A stretch of DNA of 64,000 nucleotides from OCS116 sp051531935 (GCA_051531935.1 JAOPTR010000005.1:8662-72661); one strand, 5' to 3'; positions 1 through 8,370 are shown, numbered from the stretch's first letter. Translations and numbers: made by a program. The notes: generated by a model not told the origin, from the letters alone.

Positions 1-686
1 TAAATGCCAAATTTGAAATAGACCGATTTACCGCTAGATTTTGTAGCGCCTGACCAGTCATAACTTGGTTTTTGACTGGCATTAAGATAAATTTTGAAAA
101 ATCCGTCGGCTTTATCGCTCCAATTAACATGCACGGCAATGTCATTCCACCGCCCTCGCAATTGGGCATCACTTAGCAGCTTGGTGTAGTTTTTGCCTTG
201 TAAATTATTTATCAAATTATGCCCAAGATGATTGTCTATCCATAGGCCGCCATTTTTGTTTTGGAACATCCAAGCTGGCCGCCCTGACACTTGATGAAAT
301 TGCCCCAAAGCGGTTTTTGTTGGATAAATGTTGGGGAAATCTTTGGGGATATAAATAGACCATCCCATCCAATATTCGCCCTCTCCCATTATATATTTTT
401 GACTGCCGCTTGATAATTCATGCCTTTCACGGTCACGATCGCAATCGCTTGCCCGTGAATGATAGCCACAATCGCCAGCGCGCACTTCAAACCTTAATGA
501 TTGCTCGCCTGACCTGACGGGTTCGCCATTATTTTTATGGACTAGCTGATAGCCGTGTTTTTTATAGTCTCGACTAAGACTTTTTTTAAATTCCCACCCA
601 GAGGCGACATCGATGGGCAGTTTTTCAAATGCTGCTGTATAGCTGATAGAAACCAGTGTAAAAAATATAGCGAATACATATCTCAT
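1..686 (-). CDS. Polysaccharide lyase-like secreted protein (3' end outside window)
   Basis: I translated this frame directly from the minus strand. It starts MRYVFAIFFTLVSISYTAAF, a signal peptide ending near residue 19, and stays open to the window edge for about 228 residues. AAGGA lies 6 bases before the ATG. The mature part contains GEYWMGWSIYIPKDFP, then ALGQFHQVSGRPAWMF, and near the edge RWNDIAVHVNWS followed by a DGFFKIYLN-type strand. This pattern is that of the heparin lyase I-like polysaccharide lyase fold (Pfam Polysacc_lyase, which includes glucuronan lyases). The likely role is cleavage of an acidic polysaccharide in the periplasm or outside the cell; the substrate cannot be read. 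The gene lies 16 bases downstream of the GH3 hexosaminidase on the same strand and may be cotranscribed. The C-terminus is missing from the window. Confidence 0.7.
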   Translation of the reverse strand, partial: MRYVFAIFFTLVSISYTAAFEKLPIDVASGWEFKKSLSRDYKKHGYQLVHKNNGEPVRSGEQSLRFEVRAGDCGYHSRASDCDRDRERHELSSGSQKYIMGEGEYWMGWSIYIPKDFPNIYPTKTALGQFHQVSGRPAWMFQNKNGGLWIDNHLGHNLINNLQGKNYTKLLSDAQLRGRWNDIAVHVNWSDKADGFFKIYLNASQKPSYDWSGATKSSGKSVYFKFGI

Positions 687-702
687 GAGCATTCCTTACA
701 AT

Positions 703-1770
703 TTACGGCAACCTATTTTTTAGGGTTTGAATGCGGTTATAGGCATTAACGATGGTTTGTTTTTGGATTTGCCCATTAACCACCGCTTGTTTGATGGTAT
801 TATGCACCCATGAACCAAGTGAACCTTTGGTGTTTTTTCTAAATGACATCATCACAATATCTGTACCCGCATTAATGGCTTTAATGATAGCCACCTTGGA
901 ACTGAAATTATTGACGATGGCGCCCATGGCCATATCATCACTTACCACCACGCCTTTATAGCCCATCTGAGCGCGCAATGTTTGGTTGATGGCTTTGCTT
1001 GACAAAGAAGTTGGCACGATGCCATCATCACTCATGCTATCTAGAAATACATGCGCAGCCATGACCATATCGACAGCATTCCACGCAATTAGATTTTGAT
1101 AAGGAGCAAGCTCTATTGGCTGCCAAGATTTACTGACATTCACAAAGCCTTTATGACTATCGCCCGCGCTGCTGCCATGGCCTGGAAAGTGTTTCAATGC
1201 CGTTAGCATGCCTGCTTGACGATGAGCATCGACAAACATAAAGGCATAATGCGATACAGTTTCGATATTTGTGCCATATGATCGTTCTAGCTTGGCAATG
1301 ATCGGATTGTTTTTATTGGTTTCCAGATCGACAACGGGCCCAAAATTTACATTAAAACCCATTTGACGTAAAAACTGTGCGGTTTCGAAATATTTTTCGT
1401 GTGCAGCGTCTTTGCCGAGCTTGGTCATTTGCTTGGCAGAGGCCAGATAGGGCGCGCCAATTTTGGGTTTTATACGCGTAACACGGCCGCCTTCTTGATC
1501 TATGGTGATGAGTGTTTTAAAGGCTGAGGCATTTTGGAAGGCTTGTGTTAGACCATAAACCTCTTGAGCGCTGCCGATATTATGCCCTAGAAACAATACA
1601 CCGCCAACTTTACTGGCTTTAATATCGGCTTCTAACGCTTTAACACTGCCTGATTTTATGCTTTTACCATCGAACCCAACAAGCACCATTTGGCCGATCA
1701 TCTCATCTAGAGAAACGGCATGGCTTGAGCTTGTAAATAAAAGCATGAATATAATTATAATTTTGCGCAT
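703..1770 (-). CDS. Glycoside hydrolase family 3, beta-N-acetylhexosaminidase-like, exported
   Basis: This is a GH3 enzyme of about 355 residues. KHFPGHG followed by DSHKGF is the NagZ-type loop that carries the catalytic Asp/His pair, and SDDMAMGA carries the nucleophile Asp. VTRIKP with a preceding IDQEGG is the usual substrate-binding strand. I chose the ATG at 1770 because MRKIIIIFMLLFTSSSHA is a clear signal peptide; the longer frame from 1809 would place 13 residues before it. Classic NagZ is cytoplasmic, so this exported form more likely acts on periplasmic muropeptides or on extracellular amino-sugar glycans. It sits between the MAPEG gene and the polysaccharide lyase on the same strand. 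No strong ribosome binding site is visible before 1770. Confidence 0.85.
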   Translation of the reverse strand: MRKIIIIFMLLFTSSSHAVSLDEMIGQMVLVGFDGKSIKSGSVKALEADIKASKVGGVLFLGHNIGSAQEVYGLTQAFQNASAFKTLITIDQEGGRVTRIKPKIGAPYLASAKQMTKLGKDAAHEKYFETAQFLRQMGFNVNFGPVVDLETNKNNPIIAKLERSYGTNIETVSHYAFMFVDAHRQAGMLTALKHFPGHGSSAGDSHKGFVNVSKSWQPIELAPYQNLIAWNAVDMVMAAHVFLDSMSDDGIVPTSLSSKAINQTLRAQMGYKGVVVSDDMAMGAIVNNFSSKVAIIKAINAGTDIVMMSFRKNTKGSLGSWVHNTIKQAVVNGQIQKQTIVNAYNRIQTLKNRLP

Positions 1771-1839
1771 TTTAAACCCGATTAATATAAATTCTAGCCG
1801 TTGTGACACTAGTGACGAAGCCGTTGATGAAATTGTTAG

Positions 1840-2241
1840 CTACATTGCCGAAGCTTGCAACAAACCCACAACCATGAGAACCAAACCAACAACCCCAACA
1901 GTCCATACAAGAGAGCGAACGCCTCTGAAATTTGTAACATAAGCAGGAACATAAGCCACGCGTGCAACGAGGAATATAAGTGCGCCCGTATCCATTAAAC
2001 CGCCAGAAATGTCTTTAATAACGGCCAAAAGTGCCAATGCTAAAAAGATTGGCAGTGATTCTTTTAGATTTTCGGCAGCACGCTTTAGACGCCCGCCTGT
2101 GACGGACATTTCGGTGGCTTTATCGCGTGCGCCTAAGCCATATGACATTTGTTTTTTGCCACCAGTAATATAGCGCAAACATGGCTCTAAAAATAACTGA
2201 GTTTTATAGAGTGCGAGGGTGAGTAGAATATATAAGATCAT
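1840..2241 (-). CDS. MAPEG family membrane protein
   Basis: A 133-residue protein with about four hydrophobic segments (near residues 1-20, 62-78, 85-100 and 110-130). The central part, ARDKATEMS followed by RLKRAAENLKESLPIF, matches the loop and helix typical of MAPEG proteins (membrane-associated proteins in eicosanoid and glutathione metabolism). The length fits the family. Bacterial members of this subgroup have no established substrate. AAGGAATC precedes the ATG at good spacing. It lies 69 bases upstream of the GH3 gene on the same strand, so it may be the first gene of a small transcript. Confidence 0.85.
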   Translation of the reverse strand: MILYILLTLALYKTQLFLEPCLRYITGGKKQMSYGLGARDKATEMSVTGGRLKRAAENLKESLPIFLALALLAVIKDISGGLMDTGALIFLVARVAYVPAYVTNFRGVRSLVWTVGVVGLVLMVVGLLQASAM

Positions 2242-2363
2242 GTTGATTCCTTTTTGCTAATTCTAATAAATTTGCAAAAAATGTTCAACTTCTAAAAATT
2301 AGCCTCGCAGGGAAGCAAACCGCGCAAGAGGCATCGGAATAACTAAATAACGGGCATTTTAAC

Positions 2364-3653
2364 TTATTGGGTTGGTGGATTGCCAAAGACCAAAGATGCG
2401 TTAACGCCCCCGAACCCAAACCCATTGCTCATAACATAATTGAGATTTTTTGACTGGGCGCTTGCTCCGCCCATATCAAAAATGTTTGCCGCATCCATGG
2501 CTGTGATTAGGTTTAACGCAGGGGGAATTAAATTATTTTGTAGGGATTTAATTGAGAAAATAGCCTCCAATGCACCAGCCGCACCTAATAGATGACCTGT
2601 GGCCGATTTTGTGGAGGTGATTGAGAGTGATTTACCTTGTTGGGCAAACAAAGCTGTTATGCCCGCAATTTCTGCCGCATCTCCCACTGGTGTGGAAGTA
2701 CTATGTGCATTTATATAGTCAATATCCTCTGCAACAAGACCCGACATTTTTAACGCCCTGCGCATGGCATGTTGCCCGCCCGCACCATCAGCCGGGGAAG
2801 CTGTTAGATGATGAGCATCTGCTGATGTGCCATAACCAAGAATGGTTGCTAACGGTGTGGCGCCACGCGCTATTGCATGGCTTAACCGTTCTATCACCAA
2901 AGTGGCTGCGCCTTCGGACAGAACGAAACCTGCATGTTCACTATCAAAGGGACGCGATGCTTTTTCAGGGCTGTCATTAAAGCTAACCGCTAAAGCTTTT
3001 GCTGCCGTAAAACCCCCGATGGCAACAGGATCTACACAAGCTTCTGCACCACCGCACACAGCTACACTTGCTTCACCTGATAAAATTAGCCGCATACCAT
3101 CGCCCAATGCTTGTGCCGAAGCCGCGCAAGCGGTGACAGGGGTGCCAATGGGACCTTTAAACCCGTATTTTATGGACACGTGACCAGCCGCTAAATTGGC
3201 TAAAAAAGCAGGAACGGTAAAAGGTGACAAACGAGATGCCCCTTTTTGAGCCACGGTTAAAGTAGATTTAGTCATCGCGGGAAAACCGCCAACACCTGTT
3301 GCAATTATAGTCGCTGTCATTTCTTGTTCTTGGGTGGTGCTGGGATGCCAGTTGGCTTGCTCAATGGCTTCTTGCGAAGCAGCTAGACTATACTGAATGA
3401 ATAAATCCATTTTCTTGATGTCTTTATGACCTACAAAATCTTTAACATCGAACCCATTAGTATCCTCTGATTTACGAGGTAGCAACCCCGCAATTTTACA
3501 AGCAAAATCCGTTACATCAAACCTATCATTAAAAACAATGCCACTTTGGCCTTTGATGAGCCGTTGCCAATTTACATCGACACCAACACCCAGAGGGGAG
3601 ACCACCCCCATACCTGTCACTACGATTGGATCTTCTTTTAAAAATATATTCAT
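2364..3653 (-). CDS. Beta-ketoacyl-ACP synthase II-like condensing enzyme
   Basis: A 429-residue thiolase-fold condensing enzyme of the FabF (KAS II) type, which elongates acyl-ACP with malonyl-ACP. The Cys-His-His triad is visible: C176 in TACAASAQA, H317 in NAHSTSTPVGD and H354 in SATGHLLGAAG. The usual FabF text around the second site is AHGTSTP; the Ser after His here suggests a specialised paralogue rather than the housekeeping enzyme. I chose the ATG at 3653 because GGAG lies 5 bases before it; an upstream in-frame start would add seven residues. No acyl carrier protein or other fab gene is nearby. It follows a MarR regulator by 36 bases, and that gap contains an operator-like palindrome. 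Confidence 0.88.
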   Translation of the reverse strand: MNIFLKEDPIVVTGMGVVSPLGVGVDVNWQRLIKGQSGIVFNDRFDVTDFACKIAGLLPRKSEDTNGFDVKDFVGHKDIKKMDLFIQYSLAASQEAIEQANWHPSTTQEQEMTATIIATGVGGFPAMTKSTLTVAQKGASRLSPFTVPAFLANLAAGHVSIKYGFKGPIGTPVTACAASAQALGDGMRLILSGEASVAVCGGAEACVDPVAIGGFTAAKALAVSFNDSPEKASRPFDSEHAGFVLSEGAATLVIERLSHAIARGATPLATILGYGTSADAHHLTASPADGAGGQHAMRRALKMSGLVAEDIDYINAHSTSTPVGDAAEIAGITALFAQQGKSLSITSTKSATGHLLGAAGALEAIFSIKSLQNNLIPPALNLITAMDAANIFDMGGASAQSKNLNYVMSNGFGFGGVNASLVFGNPPTQ

Positions 3654-3662
3654 ATCATCTCC

Positions 3663-3674
3663 GTGTACATACAC
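3663..3674. promoter_or_regulatory. Candidate MarR operator copy in the marR-fabF gap
   Basis: On the minus strand this reads GTGTATGTACAC, a 12-base palindrome-like site lying just upstream of the fabF ribosome binding site. It matches GTGTATATGCAC in the marR promoter at 10 of 12 positions. Two related sites at one MarR gene suggest binding by its product; this is inference. Confidence 0.45.
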
Positions 3675-3689
3675 ATTACGGTGTAAAAA

Positions 3690-4121
3690 TTAGAAATTTG
3701 AGAGTTTTTTAAGTATTTTGAGCGCTACTGCTTGATCGTCTGGATAAATTAATTCAGCTAATTGTTGCTGCACTTCTAACCAAGTTGGGTAAATTTCTTC
3801 AAATTTATTTTGACCTACCAAAGTTAGTTCAGACATACGTGCGTTACCTTTTTTAGCAACAACTGACACAACGAGACCAGCTTTGACCATTAGATCTAAA
3901 TTTCTTGACATGGCAGTTCGCTCAATAACCAATATATCAGCCAATTCCGAAACTGATTTTTGGCCATATTGTGATAAACTGGCGAGTATAATGAATTGGG
4001 AGGTTGTGATGTGATGCGCGCGCAACAAACCATCGCAATGACGCGTCAAAGCCCGCGAGGCTTTGCGGGAGTTAAGAACAAAGCAGGCGGAAAAACTATA
4101 ATTTTCATCCATTTTAAACAT
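3690..4121 (-). CDS. MarR family transcriptional regulator
   Basis: A winged-helix regulator of about 143 residues. The core runs LLRAHHITTSQFIILASLSQ, then SVSELADILVIERTAMSRN (helix-turn-helix) and KAGLVVSVVAKKGNARMSEL (wing), then the dimerisation helices. The frame is open from 4145, where it would begin with GTG, but a promoter covers that stretch. The ATG at 4121 coincides with the predicted transcription start, which would give a leaderless message; the ATG at 4112 (MDENY) is the alternative. The downstream ketoacyl synthase is its probable target or partner. This recalls FabT, a MarR protein that controls fatty acid genes in streptococci, but that link is inference. Confidence 0.85.
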   Translation of the reverse strand: MFKMDENYSFSACFVLNSRKASRALTRHCDGLLRAHHITTSQFIILASLSQYGQKSVSELADILVIERTAMSRNLDLMVKAGLVVSVVAKKGNARMSELTLVGQNKFEEIYPTWLEVQQQLAELIYPDDQAVALKILKKLSNF

Positions 4122-4127
4122 AAATGA

Positions 4128-4155
4128 TTTATAGTGCATATACACTGCGAGTCAA
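4128..4155 (-). promoter_or_regulatory. marR promoter with embedded operator palindrome
   Basis: On the minus strand TTGACT (4155-4150) and TATAAA (4133-4128) are separated by 16 bases. Between them lies AGTGTATATGCACT (4146-4133), a 14-base near-palindrome that overlaps the first base of the -10 box. A repressor bound there would block RNA polymerase, which is the usual MarR autoregulation layout. The predicted start of transcription is about 4121. Confidence 0.6.
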
Positions 4156-4161
4156 GATTAT

Positions 4162-4965
4162 TTACCGATCGGTCATGATTGAATATTCATAGCTGCTAAC
4201 TTCGAAGCCTGCATTCATGTATATGCCTGCAGCTTGGCTGCCTTTTGTGGCGACTATGTATAATTGTTTAGCGCCATTTGCTAACGCGAAATCGCGTATA
4301 TGCGCAATGAGAGCTGAGCAATAGCCCCTGCCCCGATAGGATTTTCTGGTATTCACTGAGGCATAGCGATAGATGCCATCGCACCAATAAAGGCCTGCAA
4401 TGGCGGCGATTTCGTTTTTATCTCTATTCCAGATGGCGAAAAAATGACTATTGCCAGCTTCAATATCTGCCATGCGGCAAGCCGAGCGCCATGCAATAAA
4501 TTCGCGTTGCGCCTCGCCTGCATCAGCTACATATATATCGACCATTTGCTGTTCATCGGCTTTGGTTAGTAATTGTATATTGTAAGTCTGTCGTGAGATG
4601 GCGGGTTTATTGGCAGAATATTTTAATATGACTTCATTTTCAGGGTCAAATTTAGGGTCGATGTTGTTATATTCGATGAATTTGCTAGTTTCCCATGTGA
4701 TGACACGTTTAATGGCTTTAGGAGCTTTAAGCGCGATGTGTTGATCCCATATTTTAACGAGTTCTTCGCCCGTTACATCGGCATTGGGGGCGGTGAATAA
4801 ATTAACCGCATGGCCATAGTAATAATCTGGTTTTTCGGGGCAAATATAAGCCATGCCTTCGGGCACTTGCCAGCACTGCATGCTATCAATAGAATCAATA
4901 AATTCTGTTGAATATCCATTGGAAAAACGTTTGACCGCTGATACTTGATTGTAGAGTTTGAACAT
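4162..4965 (-). CDS. GNAT family N-acetyltransferase, two-domain
   Basis: A 267-residue protein. The C-terminal half is a GNAT fold: the acetyl-CoA pyrophosphate loop is YRGRGYCSALIAHI near residues 208-222, followed by KQLYIVATKGSQAAGIYMNAG, where the final helix contains the usual YxxxGF-type end. Residues 1-130 form a second, less conserved domain with GMAYICPEKPDYYYGHAVNL and ITWETS, which looks like a degenerate GNAT repeat. Substrate unknown. It lies upstream of the MarR gene on the same strand, but the strong promoter between them suggests separate control. Confidence 0.8.
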   Translation of the reverse strand: MFKLYNQVSAVKRFSNGYSTEFIDSIDSMQCWQVPEGMAYICPEKPDYYYGHAVNLFTAPNADVTGEELVKIWDQHIALKAPKAIKRVITWETSKFIEYNNIDPKFDPENEVILKYSANKPAISRQTYNIQLLTKADEQQMVDIYVADAGEAQREFIAWRSACRMADIEAGNSHFFAIWNRDKNEIAAIAGLYWCDGIYRYASVNTRKSYRGRGYCSALIAHIRDFALANGAKQLYIVATKGSQAAGIYMNAGFEVSSYEYSIMTDR

Positions 4966-4984
4966 ATTTAAACTATAGAAGAAA

Positions 4985-5009
4985 TAAATAAATGCCGCAA
5001 TGTGCGGCA
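4985..5009 (-). terminator. Intrinsic terminator after the EF-hand gene
   Basis: On the minus strand a 7-base stem TGCCGCA / TGCGGCA with a 3-base loop is followed by TTTATTTATTT. It lies 27 bases past the EF-hand stop codon and in front of the GNAT gene. Confidence 0.7.
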
Positions 5010-5035
5010 GATAAATCTTGTATCAAATTATTAAT

Positions 5036-5530
5036 TTACGCGACACTTTCTAATAGTTGCGAAACTAAATCATCTTCGTCCTCATCTTCATCACTGTTAG
5101 CCGCTTCTAGAGCTGAACTTAAAATTTGGCTCATGCTTTCTTCTTGCGAATCTTCTTGAGCGGTCAATAAGCTAGTGAGAGTATCGGCTGAGAAATTGCC
5201 ATGAGGTGGTGGCGGTGGCGGGCGTGAAGCGAGCATTTCCTCTTCAGTGACCTGACCGTCGTCATCTTGATCCATCTCGTTGAACATTTCTTCGGCACTT
5301 GGTTTAGTGCCGCTTACGCCACCAGGACCACCGGGGCCACCTGGACCACCTGGGCCGCCTGGGCCGCCTTCCGCTTTTCTAGCGTCATGAGCTGATGAAA
5401 ATTCATCTATCGACAAGCCACCGCTACCATCAGTATCATCTGCCGCGAACATTTCCGACATTTTTGAATCCATCCTAGCGCGCATTGCCGAAAAATCGGG
5501 TTGGCCACCAGATATTCCTCCTATAGACAT
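5036..5530 (-). CDS. EF-hand calcium-binding protein with Gly-Gly-Pro repeat
   Basis: A 164-residue acidic protein with two canonical EF-hand loops. Loop 1 has D32, D34, S36 and E43 at coordinating positions; loop 2 has D87, D89, D91 and E98. Between them lies a run of five to six GGP triplets (residues about 55-71), and after loop 2 comes a PPPPPP stretch. The C-terminus is very acidic (SDEDEDEDD). There is no signal peptide in the chosen start, which has AAGGAG 7 bases upstream; a frame-open extension to 5584 lacks such a site. Probably a cytoplasmic calcium-responsive or buffering protein. EF-hand proteins with proline-rich linkers occur in alphaproteobacteria, but no function is established. 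Confidence 0.85.
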   Translation of the reverse strand: MSIGGISGGQPDFSAMRARMDSKMSEMFAADDTDGSGGLSIDEFSSAHDARKAEGGPGGPGGPGGPGGPGGVSGTKPSAEEMFNEMDQDDDGQVTEEEMLASRPPPPPPHGNFSADTLTSLLTAQEDSQEESMSQILSSALEAANSDEDEDEDDLVSQLLESVA

Positions 5531-5613
5531 AATTATCTCCTTTTTAATTACCAATCCGACAGGAAAGGGCATTGAAAAATTCAATAGCCTTTGAATCTTA
5601 TGAGGAAATGACT

Positions 5614-5763
5614 ATGCCAAGCTTAACAAATAAGCGCTACAAACAGAAAGATTGTATCAAAATGTATCAAGATACAGCTTTGTTACAATTGGATACAAAT
5701 TTGTATTTTATGTTTGGGAAGATAAACGAACATAACCTATTTTTGCCCATGAAGCAAATTTAA
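5614..5763 (+). CDS. Possible 49-residue ORF in the EF-hand upstream region
   Basis: The frame begins with ATG at 5614 preceded by GAGGAA at 6 bases, and encodes about 49 residues with no recognisable domain (starts MPSLTNKRYKQKD). It overlaps a cluster of TGTATC/GATACA motifs, so the stretch may be regulatory rather than coding. I list it only because the ribosome binding site is good. Confidence 0.2.
   Translation: MPSLTNKRYKQKDCIKMYQDTALLQLDTNLYFMFGKINEHNLFLPMKQI
5653..5697. promoter_or_regulatory. Cluster of TGTATC / GATACA half-sites
   Basis: Within 45 bases there are two TGTATC and two GATACA hexamers. The middle pair forms TGTATC-AA-GATACA at 5663-5676, an inverted repeat with a 2-base spacer. 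The spacing resembles a dimeric repressor operator, but no regulator is adjacent. It lies about 130 bases upstream of the EF-hand start. Confidence 0.35.
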
Positions 5764-5802
5764 TGGTCATGCAATTATTCACAATTACGTGACAATTTAA
5801 CA

Positions 5803-6642
5803 TTAGCGCTGCGATTTATCGCCATATAATTTGGTTATGATTTGCAAACGGGCTTTGTCCATTAAGAATATTCTTGAAAACAAACGCGCTTCGAGTATCA
5901 ACGCCAAACATGCCAGAATGTTTATAAAAATTTGGACAAAATAATGATTTGAAAGAGTATATTTTCCTGCTGCGGTTTGCACGGTAACTAATGAGAATAA
6001 ATTTGTATTGGAAAATAGTTTTAAAATTAATATTGCCAATGCCACAATTAAAAACAGCAGAAAACTAATGAGAATAAGACCTAGAAATATTTTCCAGAAA
6101 TATCTAGCCCCACGACGGATGACATCTTTTAGTTTGAACCTGCCATCGACGACATATTCGGGCAATAAGGTTCCAACTAGCGGGAACATAATATACGCCC
6201 ATACAGCCAGTAGCAATTGCAAATATGGCGTGAAATCATTAACCTGATCGACCGATAAGTTTAATTCGACAAACCAAGAGCTTAGCAACCAAGCGGTTAA
6301 AGAATTTATCAAACCAAAAATATGATAAACAAAGAAAAATAGCAGTGAGAATAAAATTATTCGTTTTAGATTTATAAAGCTCATCCGCAAATGGCCAAAT
6401 AATATATCGTGATGAACAATATACACAATGACGGCATATAAAATAATATTGAATGAGATTTTTATATCTGCCCCGCCATTAAATAACGGCATGGCTTTAT
6501 GATATGAAATGCCGCCTAACAGCATGTTGAGATTAAGCACAATAATTGCCAGCAACCAGATGGGATAGCGCGTGATTATTCGATAAACATCATCTAGCCA
6601 AATGCGGGCATCGGATACCGCTAATCTTGATTCGTAGTCCAT
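5803..6642 (-). CDS. Multi-pass membrane protein of unknown function
   Basis: A 279-residue protein with about six hydrophobic segments: near residues 28-46, 62-80, 92-112, 140-160, 185-212 and 235-258. The start MDYESRLAVSDARIWLDDVYRIITRY precedes the first segment and looks cytoplasmic. I recognise no family motif; the arrangement recalls YciC/DUF975-like inner membrane proteins but I cannot support that assignment. It is downstream of leuA on the same strand, separated by a hairpin. Confidence 0.7.
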   Translation of the reverse strand: MDYESRLAVSDARIWLDDVYRIITRYPIWLLAIIVLNLNMLLGGISYHKAMPLFNGGADIKISFNIILYAVIVYIVHHDILFGHLRMSFINLKRIILFSLLFFFVYHIFGLINSLTAWLLSSWFVELNLSVDQVNDFTPYLQLLLAVWAYIMFPLVGTLLPEYVVDGRFKLKDVIRRGARYFWKIFLGLILISFLLFLIVALAILILKLFSNTNLFSLVTVQTAAGKYTLSNHYFVQIFINILACLALILEARLFSRIFLMDKARLQIITKLYGDKSQR

Positions 6643-6691
6643 AAGGCGCCATTGTTTGTTTTGTGAGCGGGTATTCAGAGCAAACTAGTGT

Positions 6692-6723
6692 AATAAGTGG
6701 TCGTTTTAAACCAACCACTTATT
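6692..6723 (-). terminator. Hairpin after leuA
   Basis: AATAAGTGGT at 6692-6701 pairs perfectly with ACCACTTATT at 6714-6723 across a 12-base loop. There is no clear U-run on the minus strand after it, so it may be a weak terminator or an mRNA 3'-end stabiliser for leuA. Confidence 0.45.
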
Positions 6724-6739
6724 AAAATTCCGCTCCTGA

Positions 6740-8290
6740 TTATTGAGCGTGTAGCTGCTCGCGTTTAAGGGCTAACTTGTTCAATGCTGCGATATAGGCT
6801 TTTGCAGATGAAACGATGGTATCGGTATCGACCCCATTGCCGATGACTTGCTTGCCGTTTTCTTCGAGCCTGACCGTAACATGTGCTTGGGCATCTGTGC
6901 CTTCGGTGACGGCCTGCACTTGGTAACGAAGCAATTTTTGGGTACTGGTTGTAAGCGCTTGAATGGCATTATATGTAGCATCAACACCGCCATCGCCAGT
7001 GGATGTATGGTGTACTTGTTTACCATCTATATCCAACACCAAGATAGCCTCGGCATTGCGGTCTGTACTCACTGCAACCTCTAACGAAACTAAGCTAATA
7101 CGTTCGTTAGCATCGGCGATTTCGTTTTCGACCAAGGCGATGATGTCTTCATCGTAAATGTTTTTCTTTTTATCGGCCAATTCTTTAAAGCGTGTGAACG
7201 CGTCTAAAAATGCATTATCGCCCAATTGATAGCCTAAATCTGACAATTTATCTTTGAATGCGTGGCGGCCCGAATGTTTTCCCATTGTTAGGCTTGTTGC
7301 TTTTACGCCGACACTTTCGGGAGTCATAATCTCATAGGTTTCGGCATTTTTAAGCATACCGTCTTGATGGATGCCACTTTCGTGCGCGAAAGCATTTTTA
7401 CCGACAATGGCTTTGTTATACTGCACAGGAAATGCAGCCACTGCCGATACCAAATTAGACGCACGCACCAACATTTTTGATTCGATTCGCGTATCATAGG
7501 GCATAATATCTTGCCTTGTGCGCAAGCCCATGACAATTTCTTCTAGCGCGGCGTTGCCTGCGCGTTCGCCCAAACCGTTGATTGTGCATTCTATTTGCCT
7601 TGCACCGCCTGCAATACCCGCCAAACTATTGGCAACGGCAAAACCCAAATCATTATGACAATGGGTAGAGAAAATAACTTTATCGGCATTTGGCACGCGG
7701 TTTATGACCATTTCGAACATGGCTTTATATTCATCGGGCATGGAGTAGCCGACGGTATCTGGCAAATTAATGGTGGTAGCGCCTGCTTTTATGGCAACCT
7801 CGACCACGCGGCATAAAAAATCGTGATCTGTGCGCGTTGCATCTTCGGCCGACCATTCGACATCATCGGTAAATGTTTTAGCCCTTGCGACACTTGCTGC
7901 GACTTTTTCCAACACATCATCTGGCGACATGTTTAATTTATATTTCATATGCAAGGGGCTGGTGGCGATGAAGGTATGAATGCGTGAACGTTTGGCATGT
8001 TTAATTGCAGCGCCCGCACGGTCAATATCTTTAAAGCTTGCGCGAGACAGGCCGCAAATGATGGAGTTTTTAGAGTTTTTCGCAATTTCAGAGACCGCTT
8101 CAAAATCGCCTTCTGATGCGATTGGAAAACCTGCTTCTATCACATCTACACCCATATCATCTAGCAAAGCGGCCACTTCTATTTTTTGCTCTAGCGTCAT
8201 GGAAGCGCCTGGGCTTTGCTCGCCATCGCGTAATGTTGTGTCGAAAATCATTATATTTTCGGGAATTTGGTCTTTGTTTATATTTGTCAT
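6740..8290 (-). CDS. leuA: 2-isopropylmalate synthase
   Basis: A 516-residue enzyme that condenses acetyl-CoA with 2-ketoisovalerate in the first committed step of leucine synthesis. The TIM barrel begins MIFDTTLRDGEQSPGASM, which includes the metal-binding Asp, and continues with STHCHNDLGFAVANS (metal-binding His pair) and INGLGERAGNAALEE, the second HMGL signature. The C-terminal third, from about residue 390, is the LeuA allosteric domain that binds leucine; it includes the GDGGVDATYNAI segment. Length is normal for the family. The ATG at 8290 follows GGGGCGGC. The remaining leu genes are not in the window, but ilvI, ilvN and ilvC lie 17 kb away and supply its substrate pathway. Confidence 0.97.
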   Translation of the reverse strand: MTNINKDQIPENIMIFDTTLRDGEQSPGASMTLEQKIEVAALLDDMGVDVIEAGFPIASEGDFEAVSEIAKNSKNSIICGLSRASFKDIDRAGAAIKHAKRSRIHTFIATSPLHMKYKLNMSPDDVLEKVAASVARAKTFTDDVEWSAEDATRTDHDFLCRVVEVAIKAGATTINLPDTVGYSMPDEYKAMFEMVINRVPNADKVIFSTHCHNDLGFAVANSLAGIAGGARQIECTINGLGERAGNAALEEIVMGLRTRQDIMPYDTRIESKMLVRASNLVSAVAAFPVQYNKAIVGKNAFAHESGIHQDGMLKNAETYEIMTPESVGVKATSLTMGKHSGRHAFKDKLSDLGYQLGDNAFLDAFTRFKELADKKKNIYDEDIIALVENEIADANERISLVSLEVAVSTDRNAEAILVLDIDGKQVHHTSTGDGGVDATYNAIQALTTSTQKLLRYQVQAVTEGTDAQAHVTVRLEENGKQVIGNGVDTDTIVSSAKAYIAALNKLALKREQLHAQ

Positions 8291-8370
8291 AATTTTAGCC
8301 GCCCCATAAAATGAGGGAGCGGTTCCTGAATTTTAAATTGTAAATTTGGATGAAGAGTGCCGTTAGGCCG

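Noticed and set aside
5572..5763. 63-codon frame starting with TTG
   Set aside because: The start is poor; only the shorter form from 5614 has a ribosome binding site, and I rate even that as doubtful.
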